From DATFDN01 sp963756545 (GTDB taxonomy: Bacteria > Pseudomonadota > Alphaproteobacteria > Acetobacterales > Acetobacteraceae), in contig CAVWNY010000008.1 in assembly GCA_963756545.1 (NCBI GenBank), positions 620,001 to 684,000 on the forward strand: 64,000 nt of DNA. Reading direction: 5' to 3'. Within the stretch, counting starts at the first letter, position 1, and each line of letters starts with the position of its first letter. A program made the position numbers and the translations under genes. Below the pieces are notes generated by a model that was not told where the DNA came from, did no database searches, and saw only the letters and a program-made list of their open reading frames with translations. Of this stretch, positions 44,128-51,952 are shown in pieces.

Positions 44128-44775
44128 TCAGGCGGCGGCCAGCCCCGCGACCTCCGCCCGCAACTCGGCGATGCCGTGGCCCGTCTGGCTCGACGTCGCG
44201 ATCACCGCATGGAGCGCCGCCGGGTGCGCCCGCGCCAGCGCCGCGGCCTCATTAAGCTTCCCGGCGAGCGCCGGCAGCTTGAGGTCGTCGGCCTTGGTCA
44301 GCACGATCTGGTACGTCACCGCCGCGCGGTCCAGCAGCCCCATCACCGCCTGATCGGCCGGTTTCACCTCGATGCGCGCATCCAGCAGCAGCAGCACGCG
44401 CCGCAAGCTGGGTCGGCCGCGCAAATACTCGAACATCAGATCCTGCCAATCGGCCTTCACGTCCTTCGACGCCTGGGCGTAGCCGTAGCCCGGCATGTCC
44501 ACGAGCGTCAGCCGCCCGCCGAGATCGAAGAAGTTGAGCTGGCGCGTGCGCCCGGGCTGATGCGACACCCGCGCGAGCGCCCGCTGGCCCGTCAGCGCGT
44601 TCAGCAGCGAGGACTTGCCGACGTTGGAGCGGCCGGCGACCGCGACTTCCGGCAGGCCCAGGTCCGGCAATTGGTCCAGCCGCTGCGAGGCATGGACGAA
44701 TCCGCACGGGCGCGCGAACAGAAGGCGCCCCGCCTCCAAGGCGGCCGCCGCCTCGTCGGCGCCGACCGCTCTCAC
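44128..44775 (-). CDS. engB: Ribosome biogenesis GTPase EngB (YihA/YsxC)
   Basis: This 215-aa TRAFAC GTPase has G1 VAVAGRSNVGKSSLLNALTG, a switch-1 region with PGRTRQLNFF, G3 LVDMPGYGYAQ and G4 VLTKADDL. It aids large ribosomal subunit assembly. It starts at a GTG at 44775 that overlaps the yidC stop (GTGA). It is the last gene of the rpmH-rnpA-yidD-yidC-engB cluster, transcribed on the minus strand. Confidence 0.96.
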   Translation of the reverse strand: MRAVGADEAAAALEAGRLLFARPCGFVHASQRLDQLPDLGLPEVAVAGRSNVGKSSLLNALTGQRALARVSHQPGRTRQLNFFDLGGRLTLVDMPGYGYAQASKDVKADWQDLMFEYLRGRPSLRRVLLLLDARIEVKPADQAVMGLLDRAAVTYQIVLTKADDLKLPALAGKLNEAAALARAHPAALHAVIATSSQTGHGIAELRAEVAGLAAA

Positions 44776-46568
44776 GTCCGGGCGAGGCCCGGGCGCGTCA
44801 GGCGCGTGCGGCGCATGATGAACCATTGCTGCGCGATCGAGAGCAGGTTGTTGGTGCTCCAGTAGATCACCAGCCCCGCCGGAAAACGTGCCAGCATGAA
44901 GGTGAAGATGACCGGCATGAACTGGAACAGCCTCGCCTGCATCGGATCGGGGGGCGCCGGGTTCAGCTTCTGCTGGAAGAACATGGTCAGGCCCATGATC
45001 AGCGGCCAGGCGCCGAGGTGCAGAAGCGGCGAGATCGCCGTCGGGTCCCACGGGATCAGGCCGAACAGGGTGAAGATGTTCGTCGGATCAATCTGCGACA
45101 GGTCATGTATCCAGCCGAAGAACGGCGCCTGACGCATCTCGATGGTGACGTAGAGGTTCTTGTAGAGGGCGAAGAACACCGGGATCTGCACGAGCATTGG
45201 CAGGCATCCGCTGGCCGGGTTCACCTTCTCCGCCCGATAGAGTGCCATCATCTCCGCCTGCATCTTCGAGGGATCGTCCTTCAGCCGCTCCCGGAGCGCG
45301 GTGACCTTCGGAGCGAGGAGGCGCATCTTGCTCATCGAGCGATAGGAGTAGTTTGCCAGCGGGAAGAACAGCGCCTTGACGAAGACGGTGAATACGATGA
45401 TCGCCAAGCCAAAATTGCCAAGCAGCCCGTTCAGGAAGTCCAGGCAATAGAAGATCGGCTTTGTCAAGAAGTAGAACCAGCCGAAATCCACCGCCTTGTC
45501 GAAATGCGGGATGTGCAGGGCCGATTCGTAGTGGTCGAGCAGGGCGACCACCTTGGCGCCGGCGAACAGGTAGGTCGGCAGCGTCGCCGCCGAGCCAGGC
45601 GCGATAATCTGCGGCTCCTGAGTGACATAATCCACTTGGTAATGCCCATCCCCGCCAGGGATGTAGCGGAAACGCACCGTCTCCGGCACGTTCTGGTCGG
45701 GAATGATGGCGGTCAGCCAGTACTTGTCTGTGATGCCAGCCCAGCCGCCGGTCGATGTCGTGTCGAAGCCGACGTCACTCTTCCGCTTCTTCGCGGCGTC
45801 GCGGACCTTGGCGTAGTCGTGCTCCTGCAACGTGCCATCGGTGACACCCAGCATGCCCTCGAACAGAAGGTAGTAGCCCGATGTCGGCGGCGTGTAGTCG
45901 CGCCGCACGCGCTGCCACGGGAACAGCTTTACCTCCTGGCCGGAGGTATTGCTCACCTCCTGGTGGACGGTGAGCATGTAGTGATCGTCGATCGCGAACA
46001 CGATGCGAAAGTCGAGCCCTTCCCCGTTGTTCCAGGACAGGGTCACGGGATGGCCGACGCCGAGTTCCGGGGCCGAGGCCGTCCAGACGGTGTCCTCGCC
46101 CGGCAGCTTGATGGTTTCCCCGGCCGGCGCCGACCAGCCGTATTGCACGAAAGATGGGTGCTTGGACGACTGCGGCTCCAGGATTTGGACGTTCGGCGAG
46201 TGGGGTGCCTCGGTTTCACGGTAGTCGTTCAGCACCACGTCGTCGATGCGTGCGCCGAGCAGGCTGATCGAGCCGCGCACGGCCGGCGCGACGATCTTTA
46301 CACTCGGTGGGTTGACCACGGGCCGAGCCTGGGTCGTGGGGGCGGCCGGGACGCCTACTCCAGGCGGAGCGGCCGTTGGCGGACCGGCGGCAGGGGCGCC
46401 AGCGGCCGGTCCTCCCTCCGCCGGAGTCGCCGTCTTGTTCAGGGCCGACTGCCGGGATTGCGCGGTCGGCTCCGGCGGCTGCGGCAGGTAACGTCGTGCA
46501 ACGAGCTGATAGCCGAGCAAGATAGCGATCGAGATCAGGATCGCGGTGAACAGTCGCTTCTGGTCCAT
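44772..46568 (-). CDS. yidC: Membrane protein insertase YidC
   Basis: This 598-aa inner-membrane protein starts with an N-terminal transmembrane helix (LFTAILISIAILLGYQLVA). A proline/alanine-rich linker and the large periplasmic beta domain follow (residues about 85-360). The insertase core comes next (FLNGLLGNFGLAIIVFTVFV, SGCLPMLVQIPVFFALYKNL, LIPWDPTAISPLLHLGAWPL), and the protein ends with a short basic tail. It inserts membrane proteins alone or with SecYEG. It overlaps yidD at its start and engB at its end by 4 nt each. Confidence 0.98.
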   Translation of the reverse strand: MDQKRLFTAILISIAILLGYQLVARRYLPQPPEPTAQSRQSALNKTATPAEGGPAAGAPAAGPPTAAPPGVGVPAAPTTQARPVVNPPSVKIVAPAVRGSISLLGARIDDVVLNDYRETEAPHSPNVQILEPQSSKHPSFVQYGWSAPAGETIKLPGEDTVWTASAPELGVGHPVTLSWNNGEGLDFRIVFAIDDHYMLTVHQEVSNTSGQEVKLFPWQRVRRDYTPPTSGYYLLFEGMLGVTDGTLQEHDYAKVRDAAKKRKSDVGFDTTSTGGWAGITDKYWLTAIIPDQNVPETVRFRYIPGGDGHYQVDYVTQEPQIIAPGSAATLPTYLFAGAKVVALLDHYESALHIPHFDKAVDFGWFYFLTKPIFYCLDFLNGLLGNFGLAIIVFTVFVKALFFPLANYSYRSMSKMRLLAPKVTALRERLKDDPSKMQAEMMALYRAEKVNPASGCLPMLVQIPVFFALYKNLYVTIEMRQAPFFGWIHDLSQIDPTNIFTLFGLIPWDPTAISPLLHLGAWPLIMGLTMFFQQKLNPAPPDPMQARLFQFMPVIFTFMLARFPAGLVIYWSTNNLLSIAQQWFIMRRTRLTRPGLART

Positions 46569-46834
46569 CAGTGCCCCGTCTCGCCGTGCGGTCTTCCCGC
46601 GCGCCGGCAGTCACACGCGGGCACCGGATCGTACCCGCCCTCGTTCCAAGGGTTGCAACGCATCACCCGCCAAGCTGCCAGACCCGTGCCGCGCAGCGCG
46701 CCATGCCGGCGCAACGCCTCGATCGCGTACTCACTGCAACTCGGCGCGAACCGGCAATTCGCACCGATCATCGGGCGCAGCGTCCACTGGTAAATTCGCA
46801 CCGCGCCCACGCCGAGCCAAACCGCCGGGCTCAC
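46568..46834 (-). CDS. yidD: Membrane protein insertion efficiency factor YidD
   Basis: This 88-aa protein has the YidD pattern: amphipathic IYQWTLRPMIGANCRFAPSCSEYAIEAL, then RHGALRGTGLAAWRVMRCNPW and GGYDPVP, with cysteines at the conserved positions. It associates with the inner membrane and helps YidC. It starts at a GTG at 46834 overlapping the rnpA stop, and its stop overlaps the yidC ATG. Confidence 0.95.
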   Translation of the reverse strand: MSPAVWLGVGAVRIYQWTLRPMIGANCRFAPSCSEYAIEALRRHGALRGTGLAAWRVMRCNPWNEGGYDPVPACDCRRAGRPHGETGH

Positions 46835-47190
46835 GCGACCCCTGCCTTGGCCAGGGCGCGCCGCAAGTCGTCCTGCAAGGCGGTGAATGCGCGTGCCCGC
46901 GTGCTCTCGCGCCCCACCAGCACGAGATCGACCCCGCTCGGCGGCGCGGCCGCCATCAGCAGGCGCGCGGCCTCCTTCAAACGGCGGCGCGTGCGGTTGC
47001 GAATCACCGCGTTGCCGACCTTCTTGGTCACGGTGAAGCCGATCCGCGCGGGACCGCCATCCGCGCGCGCCAGCGCCTGAAGCACCAGGCCCGGGGTGGG
47101 CACCTTGCGTCCTTTGGCGGCGACACGCAGGAACTCCGCGCGCCGCTTCAGGCGCCGGGGGGGTGACGCCAAGGGGCTGGCCGTGGGCAA
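46831..47190 (-). CDS. rnpA: Ribonuclease P protein component
   Basis: This 119-aa basic protein assists RNase P in tRNA 5' processing. The RNA-binding RNR motif is in VGNAVIRNRTRRRLKEAARL, and the entry loop RIGFTVTKKVG is conserved. The likely start is a TTG at 47190, 14 nt after the rpmH stop, since no ATG or GTG lies in a suitable place. It is part of the conserved rpmH-rnpA-yidD-yidC block. Confidence 0.94.
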   Translation of the reverse strand: MPTASPLASPPRRLKRRAEFLRVAAKGRKVPTPGLVLQALARADGGPARIGFTVTKKVGNAVIRNRTRRRLKEAARLLMAAAPPSGVDLVLVGRESTRARAFTALQDDLRRALAKAGVA

Positions 47191-47204
47191 TGCGTCCGTC
47201 GAGG

Positions 47205-47339
47205 TCAGGCCGACAGGCGCTTGCGACCTTTGGCGCGGCGGTTGGCGAGCACCTTGCGGCCGCCGACCGTCGCCATCCGGGCGCGAAACCCGTGCCGGCG
47301 CTTGCGGACCAGCTTCGAGGGTTGATAGGTGCGCTTCAC
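47205..47339 (-). CDS. rpmH: 50S ribosomal protein L34
   Basis: This 44-aa protein is recognisable over its whole length: KRTYQPSKLVRKRRHGFRAR, then MATVGGRKVLANRRAKGR and a KRLSA end. The start is a GTG at 47339, preceded by GGAGAG 5 nt away. It is the first gene of the rpmH-rnpA-yidD-yidC-engB block on the minus strand. Confidence 0.98.
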   Translation of the reverse strand: MKRTYQPSKLVRKRRHGFRARMATVGGRKVLANRRAKGRKRLSA

Positions 47340-47519
47340 GACAGCTCTCCGTTGGAACCAGAATCCGGCAATGCCGGTCGGGGCCGCGCCCGCGTCGCGG
47401 GGGCCCGTCGATCGCGGCGGCTTATACGGGCGGGCGCCATTCCGGTCAATCACGTCGACCGGGGTTGCAGCCGGGCCTGCGCCGCATCACAAAAAGGACA
47501 CCCCGCCTCGGAGCTTCTC

Positions 47520-48212
47520 CTGCCGCGCTATCTCAAACCGCTGATCATCGGGCTTGCCCTCGCCGGGCTCGCGTTCGCCGCCTGGCGCTGCGGGCTTGGA
47601 GCGGCCCTGAGCTGGGCCGAGCTCGCCCGGCATCAGGCGCGACTGGTCGCCCTCGTCGCCGCGCACCCGGTGCTGGCGCCGTTGATCTATGCGGCCCTCT
47701 ACACGGTCTGGGTCGCGCTTTCTATCCCCGAGGCGGCGTTGGTCACGGTGGCGGGGGGGCTGCTGTTCGGCACCATCCTGGGCGGGGCGATGGCAGTGCT
47801 GGGCGCGACCGCCGGGGCGGTGATCCTGTTCCTGGTGGCCCGCTCGGCATTCGCAGACGCGATGCGGCGCCGGGCCGGGGCGTTCCTGGATCGCATCCGC
47901 CCCAAGCTGCACCGCGACGGTTTCAGCTACCTGCTGGCGCTGCGCCTCGTCCCGGCGCCGTTCTGGCTGATCAATCTCGCCGCCGCCCTCAGTGGGATGC
48001 GTCTGCTGCCATACACGGCAGCGACGCTGATCGGCATCATCCCCGCCACGTTCGTGCTGGCCTGGATCGGCGCGGGCGTCGCCGATGTGCTCACCGCCGG
48101 GCGATCACCCGATCTCGGAATCCTGTTTTCGGTCCGCGTGCTCGGGCCGCTGGTGGCGCTCGCCGCGCTCGCCCTGCTGCCGGTGGCGTGGCGGACGGTC
48201 CGGCGCCGGTGA
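47520..48212 (+). CDS. TVP38/TMEM64-family membrane protein
   Basis: This protein of about 230 aa has five or more hydrophobic segments (LIIGLALAGLAFAAWRCGLG, HPVLAPLIYAALYTVWVALS, LLFGTILGGAMAVLGATAGA). The VTT/SNARE-associated motif region is GATAGAVILFLVARSAFADA, then FSYLLALRLVPAPFWLINLA, which contains the conserved R-x-x-P-x-x-P-like segment. The family (DedA-like) is implicated in lipid or membrane homeostasis. The start is unclear: no ATG, GTG or TTG precedes the first helix in frame, and a CTG at 47520 after CGGAGCTTCTC is the best candidate. Confidence 0.8.
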   Translation: MPRYLKPLIIGLALAGLAFAAWRCGLGAALSWAELARHQARLVALVAAHPVLAPLIYAALYTVWVALSIPEAALVTVAGGLLFGTILGGAMAVLGATAGAVILFLVARSAFADAMRRRAGAFLDRIRPKLHRDGFSYLLALRLVPAPFWLINLAAALSGMRLLPYTAATLIGIIPATFVLAWIGAGVADVLTAGRSPDLGILFSVRVLGPLVALAALALLPVAWRTVRRR

Positions 48213-48340
48213 GCGGACTGGTCAAGCTCATGGTCATGTGGGCGAGTGATCGGGCAATGGAACCCTCGCGATCGAGCGCAAGGCGCCGCTGCGCGCTCTA
48301 TCTTGTTGCCGTAACGGCGGACTAACGCCACTCTAGTCTC

Positions 48341-49279
48341 ATGACCGAATCGAGACGGATTCCCCTCGGGGTGCCACGCCGAGGCGGCGGGGTGGCGCTC
48401 GCGCTCCAGGGCGGCGGGGCGCACGGCGCGTTCACCTGGGGCGTGCTGGACCGGCTGCTGCAGGACGGGCTGCAGGCGAGTGCGATCTCCGGCGTCTCCT
48501 CTGGTGCCATCGCGGGCGCCATGCTGGTTCAAGGGATGGTGCGCGGCGGCCCGGAGGGGGCGCGCGCCGAACTGGGCAGGCTGTGGGACCGGGTCGCGCG
48601 CGCGGGGGGCTTCGAGAGCTGGTTTCCTGGCGCCAACCTGTTCGAAGGCTTGGCGTGGCATGGGTTCGACACGATGTTGCGAATCTTCAGCCCAGCGCAA
48701 CTCAACCCGTTCGGCCACAACCCGCTGCGCCCGCTGCTGACCGAGCTGCTGGATCGTCGGCTGCTGACCGATGCCGCGGCACCGGCGCTTTACGTCGCCG
48801 CGACCGATGTGGAGACCGGAACCGCCGTCGTGTTCGACAACGACGCGATCGACGCCGAGGTGCTGCTCGCCTCGGCCTGCCTGCCCCTGCTGTTTCCGCC
48901 GGTGCGGATCGGCGGGCGCGCGTTCTGGGACGGCGGCTGCGTCGGCAACCCGCCGCTCGGGCCGCTACTTGGGCCGGAACTCCCGACCGACCTGCTGGTC
49001 ATCCGCGCGCAGCCGGCGCATCGGCCGGGCACGCCGCAGGGAGGGGCGGAGATTATGAACCGGCTGAACGAGATCGCCTCGAACGCGATCTTGCAGGCCG
49101 AGCTTGCCTTGGTGCCGGCCTCCGTGCGACTGCGCGTCTTCGATGCCGATGCGGCGCTGCGCGACCTGCCCGCCGCCGCCAAGTTCAGGGCCGATCCCGG
49201 CGTCATCCGCTTTTTGTTCGCCGCCGGGCGCGCCGCCGCCGAGGGGTGCATTGTCCTGCCCGCGCCGACGCGCATATAG
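48341..49279 (+). CDS. Patatin-like phospholipase
   Basis: This 312-aa lipolytic enzyme has the oxyanion-hole GGGVALALQGGGAHGAF, the nucleophile elbow ISGVSSGAIAGAML (GxSxG) and the catalytic Asp in FWDGGCVGNPPLGPLL (D-G-G). It belongs to the bacterial patatin/RssA-like group that hydrolyses phospholipid acyl chains in the cytoplasm or in secreted form; there is no signal peptide. The next gene encodes a small membrane protein. Confidence 0.93.
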   Translation: MTESRRIPLGVPRRGGGVALALQGGGAHGAFTWGVLDRLLQDGLQASAISGVSSGAIAGAMLVQGMVRGGPEGARAELGRLWDRVARAGGFESWFPGANLFEGLAWHGFDTMLRIFSPAQLNPFGHNPLRPLLTELLDRRLLTDAAAPALYVAATDVETGTAVVFDNDAIDAEVLLASACLPLLFPPVRIGGRAFWDGGCVGNPPLGPLLGPELPTDLLVIRAQPAHRPGTPQGGAEIMNRLNEIASNAILQAELALVPASVRLRVFDADAALRDLPAAAKFRADPGVIRFLFAAGRAAAEGCIVLPAPTRI

Positions 49280-49318
49280 CTCGCAACGGTGTTGCCGCTT
49301 TGACACGGGGGCCGAGCG

Positions 49319-49501
49319 ATGGATGTGCGGGACATGATCCCCTTCGTGCTGGCGATCCTGCTCGCGATCGGGTCGCTGTTCATGATCGACGCCGGCGGCC
49401 AGATATACGGGCTCGGGATGGCGCTGTTCATCGTGGCGGTGGTCGGCGGCTTCTGGTCGATCAAGCGGTATTTCGACCGCGGCGGCACGGCTCGGCACTG
49501 A
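49319..49501 (+). CDS. Small two-helix membrane protein
   Basis: This 60-aa protein has two hydrophobic stretches (PFVLAILLAIGSLFMI and GMALFIVAVVGGFWSI) and a basic end. It reads as a real membrane protein and lies between patatin and tam. The next start (tam) is only one base after its stop, which supports co-transcription. No family is recognised. Confidence 0.6.
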   Translation: MDVRDMIPFVLAILLAIGSLFMIDAGGQIYGLGMALFIVAVVGGFWSIKRYFDRGGTARH

Positions 49502-49502
49502 C

Positions 49503-50303
49503 ATGACCCAGGGCAAACCCACGACGCCCGCCTCCTGGGACCCCGAGCAGTACCTGCGGTTCACCGACGAGCGGTTGCGTCCGGCGATCGACCTGCTGGC
49601 GCGGGTGGACCTATCCGCGCCCGCGCGCGTGATCGACCTGGGTTGCGGGGCCGGCAACGTCACCGCCCTGCTCGCGCGGCGATTCCCCGGCGCCGATGTC
49701 ACCGGCGTCGATGGCTCCGCGCCGATGCTGGCGAAGGCCCGTGCCGCCGCGCCCTCCTGCCGGTTTGTCGCGGCCGAGATCGGCGCCTGGACGCCGGAAG
49801 CGCCTCCCGAGTTGATCTATTCCAATGCCGCGCTGCACTGGCTCGGCGGCCACGACGTGCTCTTCCCGCGCCTGCTGTCATTGCTCGCGCCGGGCGGGGT
49901 GCTGGCTGTGCAGATGCCGGCCATGCACGACGCTCCGCTGCGGCGGTTGCAGCCGGAGGTGGCGGCGATCGGACCCTGGGCCGAGCATCTGAGCGGCATC
50001 GGCTCGGCACGCGGCATCCTGGTCCCGGAAGACTACTGGGACCTGTTACGCCCGCACGCCGCCGCCCTCGACATCTGGCAGACCATCTACATGCATGCGC
50101 TCCGCGGCGTCGATGCCGTCGCCGAGTGGGCGTCCGGGAGCAGCCTGCGGCCGTTTCTGGACAGGCTGCCCGACGAGTTGCGCGGGCCTTTCCGCACGGC
50201 CTACGCCGAAGCGCTGCGTCCACATTATCCGACACGACCCGACGGTACCACCTTGCTGCCGTTCCGGCGGCTGTTCATCCTGGCGCGACGCGCGTCGCAC
50301 TGA
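49503..50303 (+). CDS. tam: Trans-aconitate 2-methyltransferase
   Basis: This 266-aa SAM-dependent methyltransferase has the family start WDPEQYLRFTDERLRPAIDL, motif I RVIDLGCGAGNVTALLARR, motif II ELIYSNAALHWL and SLLAPGGVLAVQMP. These features match Tam, which esterifies trans-aconitate and relieves aconitase inhibition. The start is one base after the preceding stop. Relatives may act on other dicarboxylates, so the exact substrate is inferred. Confidence 0.88.
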   Translation: MTQGKPTTPASWDPEQYLRFTDERLRPAIDLLARVDLSAPARVIDLGCGAGNVTALLARRFPGADVTGVDGSAPMLAKARAAAPSCRFVAAEIGAWTPEAPPELIYSNAALHWLGGHDVLFPRLLSLLAPGGVLAVQMPAMHDAPLRRLQPEVAAIGPWAEHLSGIGSARGILVPEDYWDLLRPHAAALDIWQTIYMHALRGVDAVAEWASGSSLRPFLDRLPDELRGPFRTAYAEALRPHYPTRPDGTTLLPFRRLFILARRASH

Positions 50304-50315
50304 GGACGGTTGCCC

Positions 50316-51716
50316 ATGCCGCCGATTGAGCACGTCGTCGTGCTGATGATGGAGAACAACTGCTTCGATCGCATGCTCGGCTGCATGGCCGAGGTGCATC
50401 CCGGCCTCGACGGCATCGATCCCGCGCATCTCCATTCAAACCCGGACGGGATGGGCGGCAAGCCGGTGTTCCAGGCGCCGACCACGACGCGCAACATCGA
50501 CCGTGACCCGCAGCATTACCTGAACAACGGGCTGGCTCAGCTCGACGGCGGCACCAATCAGGGCTTCGTCGCCGATTTCGTCCGCAATCACCCGAACGCC
50601 ACTCAGGAGGAGCGGCGGGAAATAATGGGCTACTTCCCGCGCGGCTTCCTGCCGGGGCTGCACACGCTGGGCGAGCACTTCGTGGTCTGCGACCGCTGGT
50701 TCTCCTCGCTCCCCGGCCCGACCTGGATCAACCGCCTGTTTGCGCACAGCGGCACGTCGCTGGGCTTCGTGAAGGAGCCGCGCGGGGTGTTCACCTCCGA
50801 CCTGCATCTCTACAACGAGCGCACGTTGTACGACGAACTCTCCGATGCCGGCGTGCAGTGGCGCATCTACTTTGGCGACGTGCCGCAATCGCTGGTGATG
50901 ACGCACCAGTTCAAGCATCTCGGCAGCTATCGCCGGTACAAGCACTGGAAGGACGATGTCGCCGCCGGCGACCTGCCCGGCTACAGCTTCATCGAGCCGA
51001 GCTATTTCGGCCCCCACGAGAACGACCAGCACCCGCCGCACGACATCATGCGCGGCGACGCGCTGATCGCCGAGGTGTACAACACGCTGCGCGGCAATCC
51101 CGCCCTGTTCGCCCGCACCCTGCTGATCGTCCTCTACGACGAGCACGGCGGCTTTTTCGACCATGTGGTGCCGCCCACGACCGTGCCGCCGGACGATCAC
51201 ACCGAGCACTATTCCTTCGACCGCCTCGGCTTCCGCGTGCCGGCGGTGCTGGTCTCGCCGATGCTCGATCCCGGCGTCATCTCTACCGTGTTCGACCACA
51301 CCAGCCTGCTGCGGATGGCGGCCGGGTTGTGGCGCGGAGTGCGGCCGCTGGGCCGACGGGCCGAGCAGGCGAACGATCCGATCGCCGCCGTGAGCTGGCG
51401 CGAGACCCCGCGCACCGACCTTCCGGAGGCGCCGGTCGCGCCGGACATCCAGCCCGCACGCGGCCTCGCCACCCTGGAGGGATTCAAGGAATCCCTGTTC
51501 GGACTGACCAACCATCTGGAAAGCCAGATCAAGCATCCGGGCCGCCGCCTCGGCCTGATGGCGCGCGCCCACGAGGCGTTGGGCGACGGTCTGGCGCAAG
51601 CCAAGCTGGCGACCGACCGGCTGGATGCCTTCATGGAGGAGGGGATCGGGGGCGGCGGGCTGCTCGCGAGGATCGGCCGGTCCCTACGCGATGTGCGCAG
51701 GCGGGTCGGCTTGTAG
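50316..51716 (+). CDS. Phosphoesterase, non-haemolytic phospholipase C/acid phosphatase-like
   Basis: This 466-aa protein of the phosphoesterase family (PF04185-like) has IEHVVVLMMENNCFDRMLG with the nucleophile region at the start, HFVVCDRWFSSLPGPTWINR, SFIEPSYFGPHENDQHPP and ILYDEHGGFFDHVVPPT (as LLIVLYDEHGG). These residues bind two metal ions in the active site. There is no obvious signal peptide, so it may be cytoplasmic. The ATG at 50316 has GAGGAC 9 nt upstream. The last 90 residues form an extra helical tail not typical of the core enzyme. Confidence 0.88.
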   Translation: MPPIEHVVVLMMENNCFDRMLGCMAEVHPGLDGIDPAHLHSNPDGMGGKPVFQAPTTTRNIDRDPQHYLNNGLAQLDGGTNQGFVADFVRNHPNATQEERREIMGYFPRGFLPGLHTLGEHFVVCDRWFSSLPGPTWINRLFAHSGTSLGFVKEPRGVFTSDLHLYNERTLYDELSDAGVQWRIYFGDVPQSLVMTHQFKHLGSYRRYKHWKDDVAAGDLPGYSFIEPSYFGPHENDQHPPHDIMRGDALIAEVYNTLRGNPALFARTLLIVLYDEHGGFFDHVVPPTTVPPDDHTEHYSFDRLGFRVPAVLVSPMLDPGVISTVFDHTSLLRMAAGLWRGVRPLGRRAEQANDPIAAVSWRETPRTDLPEAPVAPDIQPARGLATLEGFKESLFGLTNHLESQIKHPGRRLGLMARAHEALGDGLAQAKLATDRLDAFMEEGIGGGGLLARIGRSLRDVRRRVGL

Positions 51717-51736
51717 GCGGGCTGGCGGCCAGCCCT

Positions 51737-51767
51737 AAGCGGGAATGCCGGCTGTTCAGGCCCGCTT
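51737..51767 (+). terminator. Putative intrinsic terminator after phosphoesterase gene
   Basis: AAGCGGG and CCCGCTT form a 7-bp stem around a 17-nt loop that itself contains GCCGGC. The run TTCGTT follows. It lies 21 nt after the stop of the phosphoesterase gene and just before the tRNA gene, so it would separate the two transcripts. The T-tract is weak. Confidence 0.5.
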
Positions 51768-51864
51768 TCGTTAAAATCCGTGGGCGGCACGGCGGGGCTG
51801 CACGTCGTCTCCTCGTGAGCCGCTCTTGATTTTCGGCGGCGTGTGCTGCAATCCAACGGTGTGC

Positions 51865-51947
51865 GCGGGCGTGGCGAAACGGTAACCGCAGAGCGCTCAA
51901 AATGCTCCGGGGGCAACCCCTTGTCAGTTCGAGTCTGACCGCCCGCA
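51865..51947 (+). tRNA. tRNA-Leu (anticodon CAA)
   Basis: An 83-nt cloverleaf folds here. The acceptor stem GCGGGCG pairs with CGCCCGC, with discriminator A. The anticodon stem GAGCG/TGCTC holds the loop CTCAAAA with anticodon CAA. A long variable arm (GGGGGCAACCCC region) marks a class II tRNA, and the T arm GTCAGTTCGAGTCTGAC is complete. The long variable arm and the CAA anticodon identify leucine (UUG codon). CCA is not encoded. It is convergent with aroK-aroB. Confidence 0.96.
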
Positions 51948-51952
51948 GAACG

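Noticed and set aside
44826..46793. 655-codon reading frame antisense to yidC and yidD
   Set aside because: No recognisable domain and it covers two confirmed genes on the other strand.
51865..51947. tRNA-Leu as an integration site for a genomic island
   Set aside because: Neighbouring genes are housekeeping and no duplicated tRNA end or phage integrase is adjacent; xerD nearby is the chromosomal type.
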